Under the pieces are notes generated by a model that searched no databases, was not told where the DNA came from, and saw only the letters and a list, made by a program, of their open reading frames with translations. Shown piece by piece: positions 43,547 through 52,590 of a stretch of DNA of 64,000 nucleotides. Position numbers and translations under genes: made by a program. The DNA comes from JAGVGT01 sp963807225 (GTDB taxonomy: Bacteria; Desulfobacterota; Desulfobulbia; Desulfobulbales; JAGXFP01): assembly GCA_963807225.1 (NCBI GenBank), contig CAWEAD010000008.1, positions 372,001-436,000 on the forward strand, read 5' to 3'. Position 1 is the first letter of the stretch. Every line of letters starts with the position of its first letter.

Positions 43547-44146
43547 TTAGAGCGAACCTTTTGATGAAAGCGGGCCGCTCAACCGGGGTTCGGGGGAACT
43601 GGCCTGGTCGAGGCAGCGGCCCAGGGCCTTGAATATGGCCTCGAGAATATGGTGGGTGTTTTCGCCGTGCACCACTTCGATGTGCAGGGTCAGTCCACCG
43701 TGTAGGCTCAAGGCCCGGAGAAACTCCTGGACCAGGGCGGTATCGAACCGGCCCACCTTCTGGTCGGTAATTCTGACCCCGTAATGCAAATAGGGACGGT
43801 TGGAGAAGTCGCAGGTGGCGCGGACCAGGGTTTCGTCCATGGGCACCGCGGCCAGACCGTAACGTTTGATGGCCCCGAAATTGCCCAGGGCTTCCTTCAA
43901 GGCCTGGCCCAGGCAGATGCCCAGATCCTCGACCGTATGATGGTCGTCGACTTCGGTGTCGCCGCTGGCCTTGATGGTAAGGTCAAAGAAGCCATGCACG
44001 GCGAGCAGGGTCAGCATGTGGTCCATGAAGGGCACCCCGGTTTCGATCCTGGCCTGGCCCTGGCCGTCGATCTGCAATGCTAGACGGATATCGGTTTCCC
44101 TGGTCTGGCGCTTAACCTCGCTTTTTCTGGTACTCCGCGCTTTCAT
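43547..44146 (-). CDS. hisB: Imidazoleglycerol-phosphate dehydratase
   Basis: A 199-residue histidine-biosynthesis enzyme converting imidazole-glycerol phosphate to imidazole-acetol phosphate. The metal-binding DDHHTVEDLGICLGQ and the second HHILEAIFKALG sites are intact, as is GVPFMDHMLTLLAVHG. The rest of the his operon is not in this window; an exported protein and ttcA follow it on the same strand. Confidence 0.96.
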   Translation of the reverse strand: MKARSTRKSEVKRQTRETDIRLALQIDGQGQARIETGVPFMDHMLTLLAVHGFFDLTIKASGDTEVDDHHTVEDLGICLGQALKEALGNFGAIKRYGLAAVPMDETLVRATCDFSNRPYLHYGVRITDQKVGRFDTALVQEFLRALSLHGGLTLHIEVVHGENTHHILEAIFKALGRCLDQASSPEPRLSGPLSSKGSL

Positions 44147-44339
44147 TGTTAATCTCCTGATTACCTGTTATAGATATGAAAGTATTCGACAGACAGTTCG
44201 CGGTGCTGAAAACGGCGTCCGGAGCCGGTTTGATCAGTGGATTGAGAATAACATGTAACTCTTTTATCTCAAAGGTTTTCCACCCCACCGGGCGTAGCGG
44301 CGCCAAAAAATATCGAGTGGTCGCAAAGCCCGTTGAATT

Positions 44340-44361
44340 GCGGCTTGTCGCCGCTTTTTTT
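44340..44361 (+). terminator. Orphan rho-independent terminator upstream of the tRNA promoter
   Basis: GCGGC (44,340-44,344), loop TTGTC, GCCGC (44,350-44,354), then TTTTTTT. It sits on the plus strand with no annotated plus-strand gene before it for more than 2 kb; it may insulate the tRNA promoter or end a small RNA from the hisB upstream region. Confidence 0.6.
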
Positions 44362-44362
44362 G

Positions 44363-44392
44363 TTGACACAGCGGAAAGACTTTGTGTATATT
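44363..44392 (+). promoter_or_regulatory. Sigma70-type promoter of the tRNA-Gly/ribosomal protein unit
   Basis: TTGACA (44,363-44,368), 18-bp spacer, TATATT (44,387-44,392), 30 bp before the tRNA. A consensus -35 box at a normal distance. Confidence 0.7.
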
Positions 44393-44421
44393 CGCACCGT
44401 CGCTCAAAACAGCGATTGCAA

Positions 44422-44496
<75 letters not shown>

Positions 44497-44615
44497 GGAT
44501 CTGTCAAGGTTCGAACCAGGTTCGGGCCTTTTTTCATTAATGTTTCCGGCAATGGCTGGAAACCGCACCGGTGGCTGGACTGTCGGTAGCATTTAGGTAT
44601 TAATCAGAGGTTATC

Positions 44616-45044
44616 ATGAAGACTTATCTGACCCCGGTCAAAGAGATCGAGAAGAAATGGCACCTGGTGGATGCCGATGGTAAGGTGCTGGGTCGCCTGG
44701 CCTCGGAGATTGCCACACGTTTGCGCGGCAAGCATAAGCCGACTTATTCAACTTTCATGGACAACGGCGATTTCGTCGTGGTGGTCAATGCCGAGAAGAT
44801 TCATCTGACCGGTAAGAAGTGGGATGACAAGCAGTATCATCATCACACCGGCTACATGGGTGGGCTCAAGACCATGACTGCCAAGGAAATGCTGGAAAAA
44901 AAACCCACCGAGATCCTGATGGAGGCCGTCAAGGGTATGCTGCCAAAGAATTCCCTGGGCCGGGCTCAGCTGAAGAAATTGAAAATCTACGCCGGAGCCG
45001 CGCATCCGCACGAAGCTCAGCAGCCGGCGGTTCTTGAACTGTAA
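44616..45044 (+). CDS. rplM: 50S ribosomal protein L13
   Basis: A 142-residue primary rRNA-binding protein of the large subunit. WHLVDADGKVLGRLASEIA and YTGYMGG-like HHHTGYMGGLKTM are family hallmarks, and the C-terminal YAGAAHPHEAQQP is typical. Co-transcribed with rpsI 27 bp downstream. Confidence 0.98.
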   Translation: MKTYLTPVKEIEKKWHLVDADGKVLGRLASEIATRLRGKHKPTYSTFMDNGDFVVVVNAEKIHLTGKKWDDKQYHHHTGYMGGLKTMTAKEMLEKKPTEILMEAVKGMLPKNSLGRAQLKKLKIYAGAAHPHEAQQPAVLEL

Positions 45045-45071
45045 TCAACCGATAGTTTTTTGGGAGAAAAG

Positions 45072-45467
45072 ATGGCAGATAGTTACTACGCGACCGGGAA
45101 AAGGAAGACAGCTATTGCGCGGGTCTGGTTGCGCCCCGGCAAAGGCCAGATCCAGCTGAATCGCACCAGCAACATCGAGGACTATTTCGGTGGCGGCAAC
45201 GATTATCGTTTCATTGTCGAGCGGCCTCTGGTCATTACCGATACCCTCGGCAAATACGATGTGATGGCTACCGTCAAAGGCGGCGGTAAATCGGCCCAGG
45301 CTGATGCACTGCGGCACGGGATCTCCAGAGCCCTGCTCGAAGTCGACCCGGAATATCGCCTGAATCTGAAGAAGGCCGGTCTTTTGACCCGTGACCCCAG
45401 GATGAAGGAAAGAAAGAAGTACGGTCTCAAATCAGCTCGAGCCCGCTTCCAGTTCTCCAAGCGTTAA
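45072..45467 (+). CDS. rpsI: 30S ribosomal protein S9
   Basis: A 131-residue small-subunit protein. YYATGKRKTAIARVWL at the start and the basic tail KKYGLKSARARFQFSKR at the end, which reaches the decoding site, identify it. ATG 45,072 follows GGGAGA. Ends the rplM-rpsI unit at a clear terminator. Confidence 0.98.
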   Translation: MADSYYATGKRKTAIARVWLRPGKGQIQLNRTSNIEDYFGGGNDYRFIVERPLVITDTLGKYDVMATVKGGGKSAQADALRHGISRALLEVDPEYRLNLKKAGLLTRDPRMKERKKYGLKSARARFQFSKR

Positions 45468-45492
45468 TCATTTATTTTCCAGATCAGTCCCG

Positions 45493-45532
45493 ATGGGGAA
45501 GGCGATTTCAGATCGTACTTCCCCATTTTTTT
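45493..45532 (+). terminator. Rho-independent terminator after rpsI
   Basis: ATGGGGAAG (45,493-45,501) pairs with CTTCCCCAT (45,518-45,526), followed by TTTTTT. Confidence 0.9.
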
Positions 45533-45572
45533 GTTAAGATAGCGCTTTGCAGTAGATCAACCGAGGAGCAGC

Positions 45573-46613
45573 ATGATGATCAAAGTTGGCATTATCGGAG
45601 CCTCCGGCTACACCGGCGAAGAACTGGCCAGAATTCTGGCCCTGCACCCGCAGGTGGAACTAACCGTCGCCACCTCCCGTCAGTACGCCGGCAGGAAATT
45701 GTCCGACATCTATCCCAACCTGCGACGGATTATCGATTTGACCGTCGAGGATGTGGTGCTCGAAGAACTGGTCAAGCGGGCTGACCTGTTCTTCACTGCC
45801 GTGCCGCATCAGACCGCCATGGGCATCGTCCCTCAACTTCTGGAGAAGGGCTGCAAGGTGGTGGATTTATCGGCCGATTTCCGGATCCATGATGCGGCGG
45901 TCTATGAGCACTGGTACCAGCCCCATAGCGCCGGCGATTACCTGGCTCAGGCCGTTTACGGATTGCCCGAACTGCATCGCGAGTCCATCAAGAAAACTTC
46001 TCTGGTGGCCAACCCCGGCTGTTACCCGACCAGCATCATTCTGGCGGTTACCCCGTTGATTAAAGCCGGTCTGATCGACCCTGATACCATCATTGCCGAT
46101 TCCAAATCCGGCACTTCCGGAGCAGGGCGGGGGGCCGCGGTGGGCAGCTTGTTCTGCGAAGTGAGCGAGGGCTTCAAGGCCTATAAGGTAGCGGAACATC
46201 GACATACCCCTGAAATTGAGCAGGAGATCAGCGAAGTGGCGGGGCGGCCGGTGGTAATCTCCTTTACCCCGCATCTCGTGCCCATGTCTCGGGGCATCCT
46301 GAGTACCATCTATGCCCGGTTGATCCCTGGCACCGATACTGAGCAGGTGCGAGAGATCTACGCCGATTCCTATCGACAGGAGCAGTTCATTCGTCTTTAC
46401 AACCCCGGCGAGTTACCGGCCACCCAGTTTGTCCGGGGCAGCAACTTCTGCGATATCGGCTGGAAAATCGATTCACGAACCGGGCGGATCGTGATCATTT
46501 CCGCCATCGATAATCTGGTCAAGGGGGCCGCCGGTCAGGCGGTCCAGAATATGAACCTGATGTGCGGTTTGCCCGAAGGGATGGGGTTGGGCACTGTACC
46601 GCTCTTTCCCTGA
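45573..46613 (+). CDS. argC: N-acetyl-gamma-glutamyl-phosphate reductase
   Basis: A 346-residue arginine-biosynthesis enzyme. NADP-binding GIIGASGYTGEELARIL is at the N terminus, the catalytic Cys is in VANPGCYPTS, and SGTSGAGRGA plus PHLVPMSRGILST complete the active site. The start could also be ATG 45,576. It is followed 4 bp later by truA, an order common in Geobacter relatives after rplM-rpsI. Confidence 0.97.
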   Translation: MMIKVGIIGASGYTGEELARILALHPQVELTVATSRQYAGRKLSDIYPNLRRIIDLTVEDVVLEELVKRADLFFTAVPHQTAMGIVPQLLEKGCKVVDLSADFRIHDAAVYEHWYQPHSAGDYLAQAVYGLPELHRESIKKTSLVANPGCYPTSIILAVTPLIKAGLIDPDTIIADSKSGTSGAGRGAAVGSLFCEVSEGFKAYKVAEHRHTPEIEQEISEVAGRPVVISFTPHLVPMSRGILSTIYARLIPGTDTEQVREIYADSYRQEQFIRLYNPGELPATQFVRGSNFCDIGWKIDSRTGRIVIISAIDNLVKGAAGQAVQNMNLMCGLPEGMGLGTVPLFP

Positions 46614-46617
46614 GCGA

Positions 46618-47379
46618 ATGCGAGTCCTGCTGCTCCTTCTGGCTTTCGATGGCACCGACTTTGCCGGCTGGCAGCGCCAGAAGGTTGATCCCACCATCCA
46701 GGGGATAATCGAAAGCAAACTGGCTCGGATGACCGGCGAGGTTATATCCCTGCACGGGGCCGGTCGCACAGATGCCGGGGTTCATGCCCTGGGGATGACC
46801 GCCAGCTTCGAGACCGATTCCGCCATACCCTGTCAGGGCTTCCGCCAGGGTTTGAACAGCCTCTTGCCACCGGCTGTTCGGGTTCTGGCCGCCGAGGAAA
46901 GGGAGATCGGCTTCCACGCCCGCTTGAACGCCAAGGGCAAGCTTTACCAGTATCGGCTTACCGCTGGCGGTGTCGGGCTTCCGACCGAACGTCTATACAC
47001 CTATCATCTGGCGAAACCGCCGGCAATGGAGACCATGCAACAATGCCTGAGACTCCTGGTCGGAGAGCACGATTTCTCCGCATTTGAGGCCGCCGGGTCC
47101 CGCGATCTAGGATATCAAGGCGGCAGGGGAGCGGTGCGAAGGATTACCCGGGCCGGACTGAAAGCAGGGGTAGGCGAGAACCTGCCCCTGACCATTGAAG
47201 TTGCGGGCGACGGGTTTTTGCGACACATGGTGCGGAACATCGTCGGCACTGTTCTGGAGGTGGGGCAGGGCCGGATGACGGTGGCCGATTTTGCGGCGGT
47301 TCTGGCCGGGCGCGACCGATCTGCGGCCGGGCCCACTGCTCCGGCGCGCGGGCTTTTTCTGAAAGAAGTTTACTATTAA
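46618..47379 (+). CDS. truA: tRNA pseudouridine(38-40) synthase
   Basis: A 253-residue enzyme modifying uridines 38-40 in tRNA anticodon arms. The catalytic Asp lies in HGAGRTDAGVHALG; FDGTDFAGWQRQ and FLRHMVRNIVGTVLEVG are also conserved. Starts 4 bp after argC, so translation may be coupled. Confidence 0.96.
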   Translation: MRVLLLLLAFDGTDFAGWQRQKVDPTIQGIIESKLARMTGEVISLHGAGRTDAGVHALGMTASFETDSAIPCQGFRQGLNSLLPPAVRVLAAEEREIGFHARLNAKGKLYQYRLTAGGVGLPTERLYTYHLAKPPAMETMQQCLRLLVGEHDFSAFEAAGSRDLGYQGGRGAVRRITRAGLKAGVGENLPLTIEVAGDGFLRHMVRNIVGTVLEVGQGRMTVADFAAVLAGRDRSAAGPTAPARGLFLKEVYY

Positions 47380-47510
47380 GGTAAATATCCCGGTCCGGAG
47401 TCTTGTTGTCTCCCCGTGCTTCGGGTATATGATTGCACTTGGTCAGGTATCTCTTGCAGGTTAATTCAGAATGGGTCGCAAGACCCGGTTAAAGGGGAAG
47501 TTCTGGAACG

Positions 47511-48716
47511 ATGGAATCGAAAATCTCTCTGGCGGAAAGAGTAAAACAGATCCAACCGTCTCCGACTCTGGCGGTTAATGCCAAGGCAAAGGCCATGAAG
47601 GCGGCCGGCGCCGATATTGTCAATTTCAGTGTCGGCGAACCTGATTTCGACACCCCGGCCCATGTCCGGGAGGCCGGCAAAAAGGCCATTGACGAAGGCT
47701 TCACCCGTTATACCGCCGTACCCGGCATTCCGGAACTGCGCGAGGCCATTGCCAATCGTTACGCCGAGGACCACGGCTGGCATTATGAGCCCGAGCAGAT
47801 CCAAGTGGCCTGTGGCGGTAAACACGGCCTATATAACATGGCCCAGGCCCTGTTCGGCCCCGGCGACGAGGTTCTGGTGCTGGCACCATACTGGGTTTCC
47901 TACCCGGACATCATCCAGCTGGCCGGAGCTACTCCGGTAATCGTGCCGCTCACCGAAGAAAAGGATTTCGATCTGGAACCTGAGGTGCTGGCCCGTTATG
48001 TCACCGACCGCACCAAGGGCATCATTCTCAACAGCCCCTCCAACCCAACCGGTTCGGTTTTCTCCCGGGTTGCCTTGGAGGGTGTATGCAAAATGGCCCT
48101 GGAGCACAATTGGGTGGTGATCTCCGATGATATATATGAAACCATCACCTATATTGATGGCAGCTTGCCCCACATCCTCGATGTCTGCCCGGAACTAATG
48201 GATCAGACCATGGTGCTGAACGGGGTCTCCAAGTCCTTTGCCATGACTGGCTGGCGGATCGGCTACACCGCCGGACCCAAACATGTGATCGGCGCCATGA
48301 ACAAGATCCAGAGCCAGTCCACATCCAACCCCTCTTCGGTGGCCCAGAAAGCGGCCCTGGCGGCGGTTCTTGGACCCCAGGACTTTCCCGTGGTAATGAA
48401 AGAAGCCTTCCGGCCCAGGTTGGACTATATCCTCAAGGTTCTGGCTGAGATTCCAGGCGTTACCTGCGTCAAGCCCAGCGGCGCCTTCTATGTTTTCCCC
48501 AACATTTCAGCTTACTTCGGTAGATCTTTCAAGGGTAAGAAAATCTCCGGATCGCTCGATCTGGCCGATTACCTGCTGGAAGAGGCGTTGATCGCCGCCG
48601 TGCCGGGAATAGCCTTCGGAGCCGACCGCTTCATCCGCTTCTCCTTTGCCACCTCGATGGATGTCATCGAAGAGGGCATGAAACGTTTCAAAGAGGCGTT
48701 AGGAAATCTCAGTTAG
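47511..48716 (+). CDS. Aspartate aminotransferase, class I/II
   Basis: A 401-residue PLP enzyme. The PLP Lys is in NGVSKSFAMTGWRIGYTAGP; VNFSVGEPDFDTPAHV and NSPSNPTGSVF are substrate and cofactor-binding segments. It belongs to the I-gamma (AspC of Thermus/Bacillus type) group, which can also act on other amino or keto acids. It ends at a strong terminator. Confidence 0.93.
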   Translation: MESKISLAERVKQIQPSPTLAVNAKAKAMKAAGADIVNFSVGEPDFDTPAHVREAGKKAIDEGFTRYTAVPGIPELREAIANRYAEDHGWHYEPEQIQVACGGKHGLYNMAQALFGPGDEVLVLAPYWVSYPDIIQLAGATPVIVPLTEEKDFDLEPEVLARYVTDRTKGIILNSPSNPTGSVFSRVALEGVCKMALEHNWVVISDDIYETITYIDGSLPHILDVCPELMDQTMVLNGVSKSFAMTGWRIGYTAGPKHVIGAMNKIQSQSTSNPSSVAQKAALAAVLGPQDFPVVMKEAFRPRLDYILKVLAEIPGVTCVKPSGAFYVFPNISAYFGRSFKGKKISGSLDLADYLLEEALIAAVPGIAFGADRFIRFSFATSMDVIEEGMKRFKEALGNLS

Positions 48717-48745
48717 GCGCATCGCCGGATATTATATTACCTGTA

Positions 48746-48780
48746 AAGGGCCGATGGAGTTTCCGTCGGCCCTTTTTTTT
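48746..48780 (+). terminator. Rho-independent terminator after the aminotransferase gene
   Basis: AAGGGCCGA (48,746-48,754) pairs with TCGGCCCTT (48,766-48,774), followed by TTTTTT. Confidence 0.93.
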
Positions 48781-48864
48781 ATCCGGGAATGAGCCATTGC
48801 CGGAACGCAACCCCTGGAACGAAACCCTTTGCGTCTTGGCTTTTCCCGGTGATAACATTGCAAT

Positions 48865-49872
48865 ATGATGGAGAATAGACCAGAGCCTGGATTGCCGACC
48901 AGGGCCGAACTGGTGGAACTGATGATGGAGCATGGCGGGGCTGCCGCCGTCCCGGAACGTTTCAAGGTGATCACCGACACCTCCGATTTTTTCCGAGTTG
49001 AGTATAACGACGTAGTGGTGCTGGGTTCTACCCCTTTCTGGGTTAAAGGCTATGAAAAGGAAGGGCGTTTCGGCCTGGATGACGAGCCCAAGTACTGGGT
49101 GCGGCGGGCGGTGGAGTTAACCAGCGGTGCGACCCGCATCCTCAAGCTGGTCTTTCATGAGACTTTTACCACTAAAATCGGCGAAGTGGCGGTCAAATGT
49201 TTTCGCAGTCCCCGCAAAGAAGCGCGTATTCTGGATCTGGTCCGGGAACATCCCAATTTCATGCATGGCCGCGGGGTTTTGGACCGGGCCGGCAACAACG
49301 TTCGAATCCTGGATTATATACGGGGGAAGCGCTACGACGTCATACTGGAGGAATTGGCAGGGGAGCACGAGGAATATTTTTATCGCCAGTTCTCCGGGGT
49401 GCTCGAAGTATACATCGAAATGGTTAGGGCGATAAAATTTCTCCACGATCATGGCGAAAAGCATGGCGACATCCGTCGCGACCACATCCTCTGGGATCGT
49501 GAGACCGAGACTCCGCGCTGGATCGATTTCGATTACAACTATGAGCACGGCGAATCAATGTTCGCTTTCGACCTCCATGGTCTGGGTAATATCCTGATCT
49601 TTCTGGTCGGCCGGGGAGATCTGCTGGTGCCGGAACTCTATGGCAGCAGTCGGAAGATTTACGACCGGCTGGTCGGCGAGGATCTAAGCATCTCCTACCG
49701 GAACCGGGTCGCCAATCTGCAGAAGGTTTTCCCCTACATCCCTGACTCCTTGAACCTGATTCTGCGCCATTTTTCCGTCGGTGCCCCTATCTTTTACGAA
49801 AACACCGGCCAGATGCTCGACGATTTGGCCGTAGCCCAGAGTGATCTGAAGGAACTTTCGGGAGGAACATGA
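48865..49872 (+). CDS. Protein-kinase-like protein
   Basis: A 335-residue cytoplasmic protein with a degenerate protein-kinase fold. EVAVKCFRS holds a candidate ATP-binding Lys, HGEKHGDIRRDHILWD the catalytic loop (HGD) and WIDFDYNYEH the metal-binding motif (DFD). It resembles bacterial RIO/Kdo-kinase-like proteins. Its substrate is unknown. The stop overlaps the start of a universal stress protein (ATGA at 49,869), suggesting joint expression and a stress role. Confidence 0.75.
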   Translation: MMENRPEPGLPTRAELVELMMEHGGAAAVPERFKVITDTSDFFRVEYNDVVVLGSTPFWVKGYEKEGRFGLDDEPKYWVRRAVELTSGATRILKLVFHETFTTKIGEVAVKCFRSPRKEARILDLVREHPNFMHGRGVLDRAGNNVRILDYIRGKRYDVILEELAGEHEEYFYRQFSGVLEVYIEMVRAIKFLHDHGEKHGDIRRDHILWDRETETPRWIDFDYNYEHGESMFAFDLHGLGNILIFLVGRGDLLVPELYGSSRKIYDRLVGEDLSISYRNRVANLQKVFPYIPDSLNLILRHFSVGAPIFYENTGQMLDDLAVAQSDLKELSGGT

Positions 49873-50360
49873 TGAACGATAACCACTTCGGGGACCTGGC
49901 AAGGCGTGACCAGGAGCGGCATTTACTGGCGGCGGTTGATGAATCGGACAATTCTCGGAGGGCGGTGATGTATCTGGCCGATTTCTTCTGCGGGCACCCG
50001 GAAGTTTTCATCACCCTGCTGGCCGTCATCCCCGAACCTTCGGAAGACTTTTTCGCTACCGAGGAAGAGCGTCAGGTCTGGTTGCAGGAGCGTCAAGCGG
50101 TGCTGAACAAGGTCCTGGCCGATTACCGTCTGATCCTGCTCTCGGCCGGTTTTGCCGAACAGCAGATCAGTTGTCGTCTGGTGGAGAAAAAATGCACCTC
50201 CATCGGTGAGGTCATCCTGGAGGAGCAGGATAAGTTGCGTTGCTGCATTGTGGTGGTGGGGCGACGGGGCTTGAGTCACAACGAGGAGTTCCTGTTCGGT
50301 TCCACCTCAAACAAGATACTCCACCATGCCCGCAACTGCGCGGTGATGGTGGTGGAGTAG
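49869..50360 (+). CDS. Universal stress protein (UspA family)
   Basis: A 163-residue protein with the USP fold. HLLAAVDESDNSRRAVMYLA is the N-terminal nucleotide-binding strand, and VVVGRRGLSHNEEFLFGSTS is the C-terminal ATP-binding pattern (G-x2-G-x9-GS/T). It overlaps the preceding kinase-like gene by 4 bp; ATG 49,872 is an alternative start. Confidence 0.88.
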   Translation: MMNDNHFGDLARRDQERHLLAAVDESDNSRRAVMYLADFFCGHPEVFITLLAVIPEPSEDFFATEEERQVWLQERQAVLNKVLADYRLILLSAGFAEQQISCRLVEKKCTSIGEVILEEQDKLRCCIVVVGRRGLSHNEEFLFGSTSNKILHHARNCAVMVVE

Positions 50361-50395
50361 GTCTAATCGGTAATCAACCTGATTTGTCTCACTCT

Positions 50396-51094
50396 TCATC
50401 TCTTGGAGCTCGGCCGTCGATTGGCCGGGGCTGCCGCTTTTTTCTTTTTTCTGATCGAAAAGCCGAAGTGGTCGATGGACCGACCCAAGGGATAATAATG
50501 CCCTAGACCGTAGGCCAGCAACCCGGCCTGATCCAGCCGGAATTTGCCTTTTATGTCGATAAGGTGGGTGGAAACCTGCACGGCCAGAACCTCGGCCAGG
50601 AAAAGATCGTGACTGCCGAGTTGCAAAGTCTGGCGGACCCGGCATTCTATATTAATCGGGCATTCCAGGACAATCGGACAGCCAACTTCCAGTGCAGGTC
50701 CTGATGTCAAACCCGCTTCGGCGAACTTGTCTACTTTGGCCCCGGAAACCATGCCGCACCAGTCGATGATCCGGGCCTGTTCAGTGGTAGGGATATTGAC
50801 CACGAATTCCCCGCTGGTGCTGATGATTTTATGGGAATAGCGCTCGGGACGCACGCTGATGGAGAGCATGGGTGGTTCACTGCAAACGTTGCCGGTCCAG
50901 GCAATGGTGATCAGGTTAGGTTGGAACTCGCCACTGCCGCCGCAGCTGACCAGAACCACCGGTACCGGAGCCAGCACGTTGCCGGGTTTCCAGGATTGCT
51001 TGGCGATTGGAGTCGGCTGATTAAAGATTTTAGGTAGCCGCTTATTTGTTGAAATATTCTTCTTGCTCGTTGAATTGTCGATGTTCTTTGGCAT
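50396..51094 (-). CDS. Flavin reductase-like, FMN-binding split barrel protein
   Basis: A 232-residue protein. VPVVLVSCGGSGEFQPNLIT and PMLSISVRPERYSHKIISTS, with GEFVVNIPT, place it among flavin-reductase-domain proteins that bind FMN and reduce it or use it for redox chemistry. The N terminus (about 35 residues, Lys/Ser/Asn-rich) and the basic C-terminal tail are outside the fold; the true start may be downstream. Single-gene unit. Confidence 0.85.
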   Translation of the reverse strand: MPKNIDNSTSKKNISTNKRLPKIFNQPTPIAKQSWKPGNVLAPVPVVLVSCGGSGEFQPNLITIAWTGNVCSEPPMLSISVRPERYSHKIISTSGEFVVNIPTTEQARIIDWCGMVSGAKVDKFAEAGLTSGPALEVGCPIVLECPINIECRVRQTLQLGSHDLFLAEVLAVQVSTHLIDIKGKFRLDQAGLLAYGLGHYYPLGRSIDHFGFSIRKKKKAAAPANRRPSSKR

Positions 51095-51249
51095 ATAGTA
51101 GGCACCTGTAATTGTTAGAGGCAGGAGGAGCGGAAAAAAATAAAAATATTTTTTAATTGCTGCTAATTCATTGAAATAATTAGATTTATTGTCTTAATTG
51201 GCATTTTTAAAAATACATTTTTCTTTTAATATCGGTATGTTGGCTAAAA

Positions 51250-51425
51250 TAGGGTGAGTTTGAAATTATTTTTTTGGGGCTTTACTTTTAAACTGTGCCG
51301 ATGATAAGTTGAACTTAATGAGGGACGGGTTAACTCTAAAAATAAAACGGCGGTCAAAACGCACGTATCCTTGAGAAAAAGACGCCTCCCTCGAGAAAAC
51401 AGAGCCTTCGGGCTCTGTTTTTTTT
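51250..51425 (+). ncRNA. Putative small RNA ending at an orphan terminator
   Basis: The only firm part is its end: CAGAGCC (51,400-51,406), UUCG tetraloop, GGCTCTG (51,411-51,417), then eight T. The 5' end is a guess; the AT-rich stretch before it offers several possible promoters but none is convincing. No plus-strand gene lies upstream within 0.8 kb. Confidence 0.4.
51400..51425 (+). terminator. Rho-independent terminator with UUCG loop
   Basis: A 7-bp stem closed by C(UUCG)G and followed by TTTTTTTT, a textbook plus-strand terminator. Confidence 0.92.
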
Positions 51426-51452
51426 GTGTTCAGTCCTGCGCTTTGGTCTCGA

Positions 51453-52553
51453 TCAGGAGCCGGACCGCAAGGTTATTTTCATGATTTCTCCCGGATGCCA
51501 GAGTCGCATCCGGGGGCCCCAAGTTCCGGTTCCCCGGCAGACCAGCAGAGTCATTCCCTGAATTTCGTAACGACCGACCAGGCGAGGGAAGAAGTGGCTG
51601 ACCAGATAGTTGAAGGGCCAGATCTGGCCGCCGTGGGTATGACCGCTCAACATTAGACCAACCCCATGCTCCGCCGCCTCCTCCGCGCGCCAGGGTTTAT
51701 GGCTCAGGAGGATGGTGGCTCCCGGCGGCCGGCCGTCCAGAACCTTGCCGATCCGGCCCATCCCGTCTTCAGGTCTGCGGCTGATTGTAGACTCTTCCAC
51801 ACCGGCCAGAATCAGACCGGGACGGATTTGAGCCCAGGAGTTTCGCAGTAACTTTACGCCATTCTCTTGCAGGGCCTTGATGGTCTCTTCGCCCCCGTAA
51901 ATTTCATGGTTGCCGGTTACCCCCCAGACCCCCATCGGTGCTTTGAGTCCTCGTAATTCCGTTAGTATTTCCTGGCGCGGTCTTCCGTGGCCTTCGAAGA
52001 TATCGCCGTCCAGAACCACCAGGTCTGCTTTAAGGGCCTTGACCTGGAGTAGACGGGCTGCCAACCATTTCGCTCCGAGCTGAGGACCGAGATGCAGATC
52101 GGACATGGCGACCAGTACCGTACCGTCCAGCTTAACGGGTAAGCCGGTAAGCTTTACTTCATATTTGTCGACTACCGGCGCCCGCATCCCCTGAACCAGA
52201 GCCAAAACCGACAGGATGGTGCCGATAAACAGGGCAAAACCTCTCAGGGGAGGGGCCAGACAGGGCAGTAACAGTCCGAAACCGGAGATTAACTCCACCG
52301 CCAGCATGGCAACGGTTAGCAGGAAGAGCGTGCCCATCCAGAGCATGCCGAGAAACTCCACCCAGGTGGCAAATTGGTTGGTATGGTGATGGCCATAGAG
52401 CAGTGCGGCCAGGAAGAGTCCCCACAGCAGCAGACTGCTGGTGATCAGCGTTCTTCTTGGGACATGGTGACGGAAGAAAGGTACCGTGGATATGCGCCAG
52501 AAGAGGTAGAGATGGGCGCAGGTGATGACGGTAATCAGGATTGTGGCGAACAT
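51453..52553 (-). CDS. Membrane-anchored metallophosphoesterase
   Basis: A 366-residue protein with four N-terminal membrane helices (about 2-20, 33-55, 70-92, 105-122) and a calcineurin-type phosphoesterase domain (about 145-360). Metal-binding motifs are in order: MSDLHLG, VLDGDIFEG, VTGNHE, LLSHKPW and LSGHTHGGQ. It resembles YkuE/YaeI-type enzymes that act on lipids or envelope nucleotides. Followed on the same strand, in transcription order, by nothing before 51,094; upstream is the small Cys-rich protein gene. Confidence 0.9.
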   Translation of the reverse strand: MFATILITVITCAHLYLFWRISTVPFFRHHVPRRTLITSSLLLWGLFLAALLYGHHHTNQFATWVEFLGMLWMGTLFLLTVAMLAVELISGFGLLLPCLAPPLRGFALFIGTILSVLALVQGMRAPVVDKYEVKLTGLPVKLDGTVLVAMSDLHLGPQLGAKWLAARLLQVKALKADLVVLDGDIFEGHGRPRQEILTELRGLKAPMGVWGVTGNHEIYGGEETIKALQENGVKLLRNSWAQIRPGLILAGVEESTISRRPEDGMGRIGKVLDGRPPGATILLSHKPWRAEEAAEHGVGLMLSGHTHGGQIWPFNYLVSHFFPRLVGRYEIQGMTLLVCRGTGTWGPRMRLWHPGEIMKITLRSGS

Positions 52554-52590
52554 GGCTGGTTTTTTTGAATTGCCGGCCAGAGAGAAAGGC

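Larger units (their letters stand above)
51095..51452. other. AT-rich intergenic region with an orphan terminator
   Basis: About 360 bp, markedly AT-rich from 51,140 to 51,340, separating two minus-strand genes. There is no protein gene. A clean plus-strand terminator at 51,400-51,425 has no plus-strand gene upstream, which suggests a small RNA. AT-rich DNA here could bind HU or H-NS-like proteins. Confidence 0.5.

Noticed and set aside
43136..43564. A 143-codon plus-strand frame opposite the unknown exported protein gene
   Set aside because: It lies wholly antisense to a gene with a clear signal peptide and has no ribosome site.
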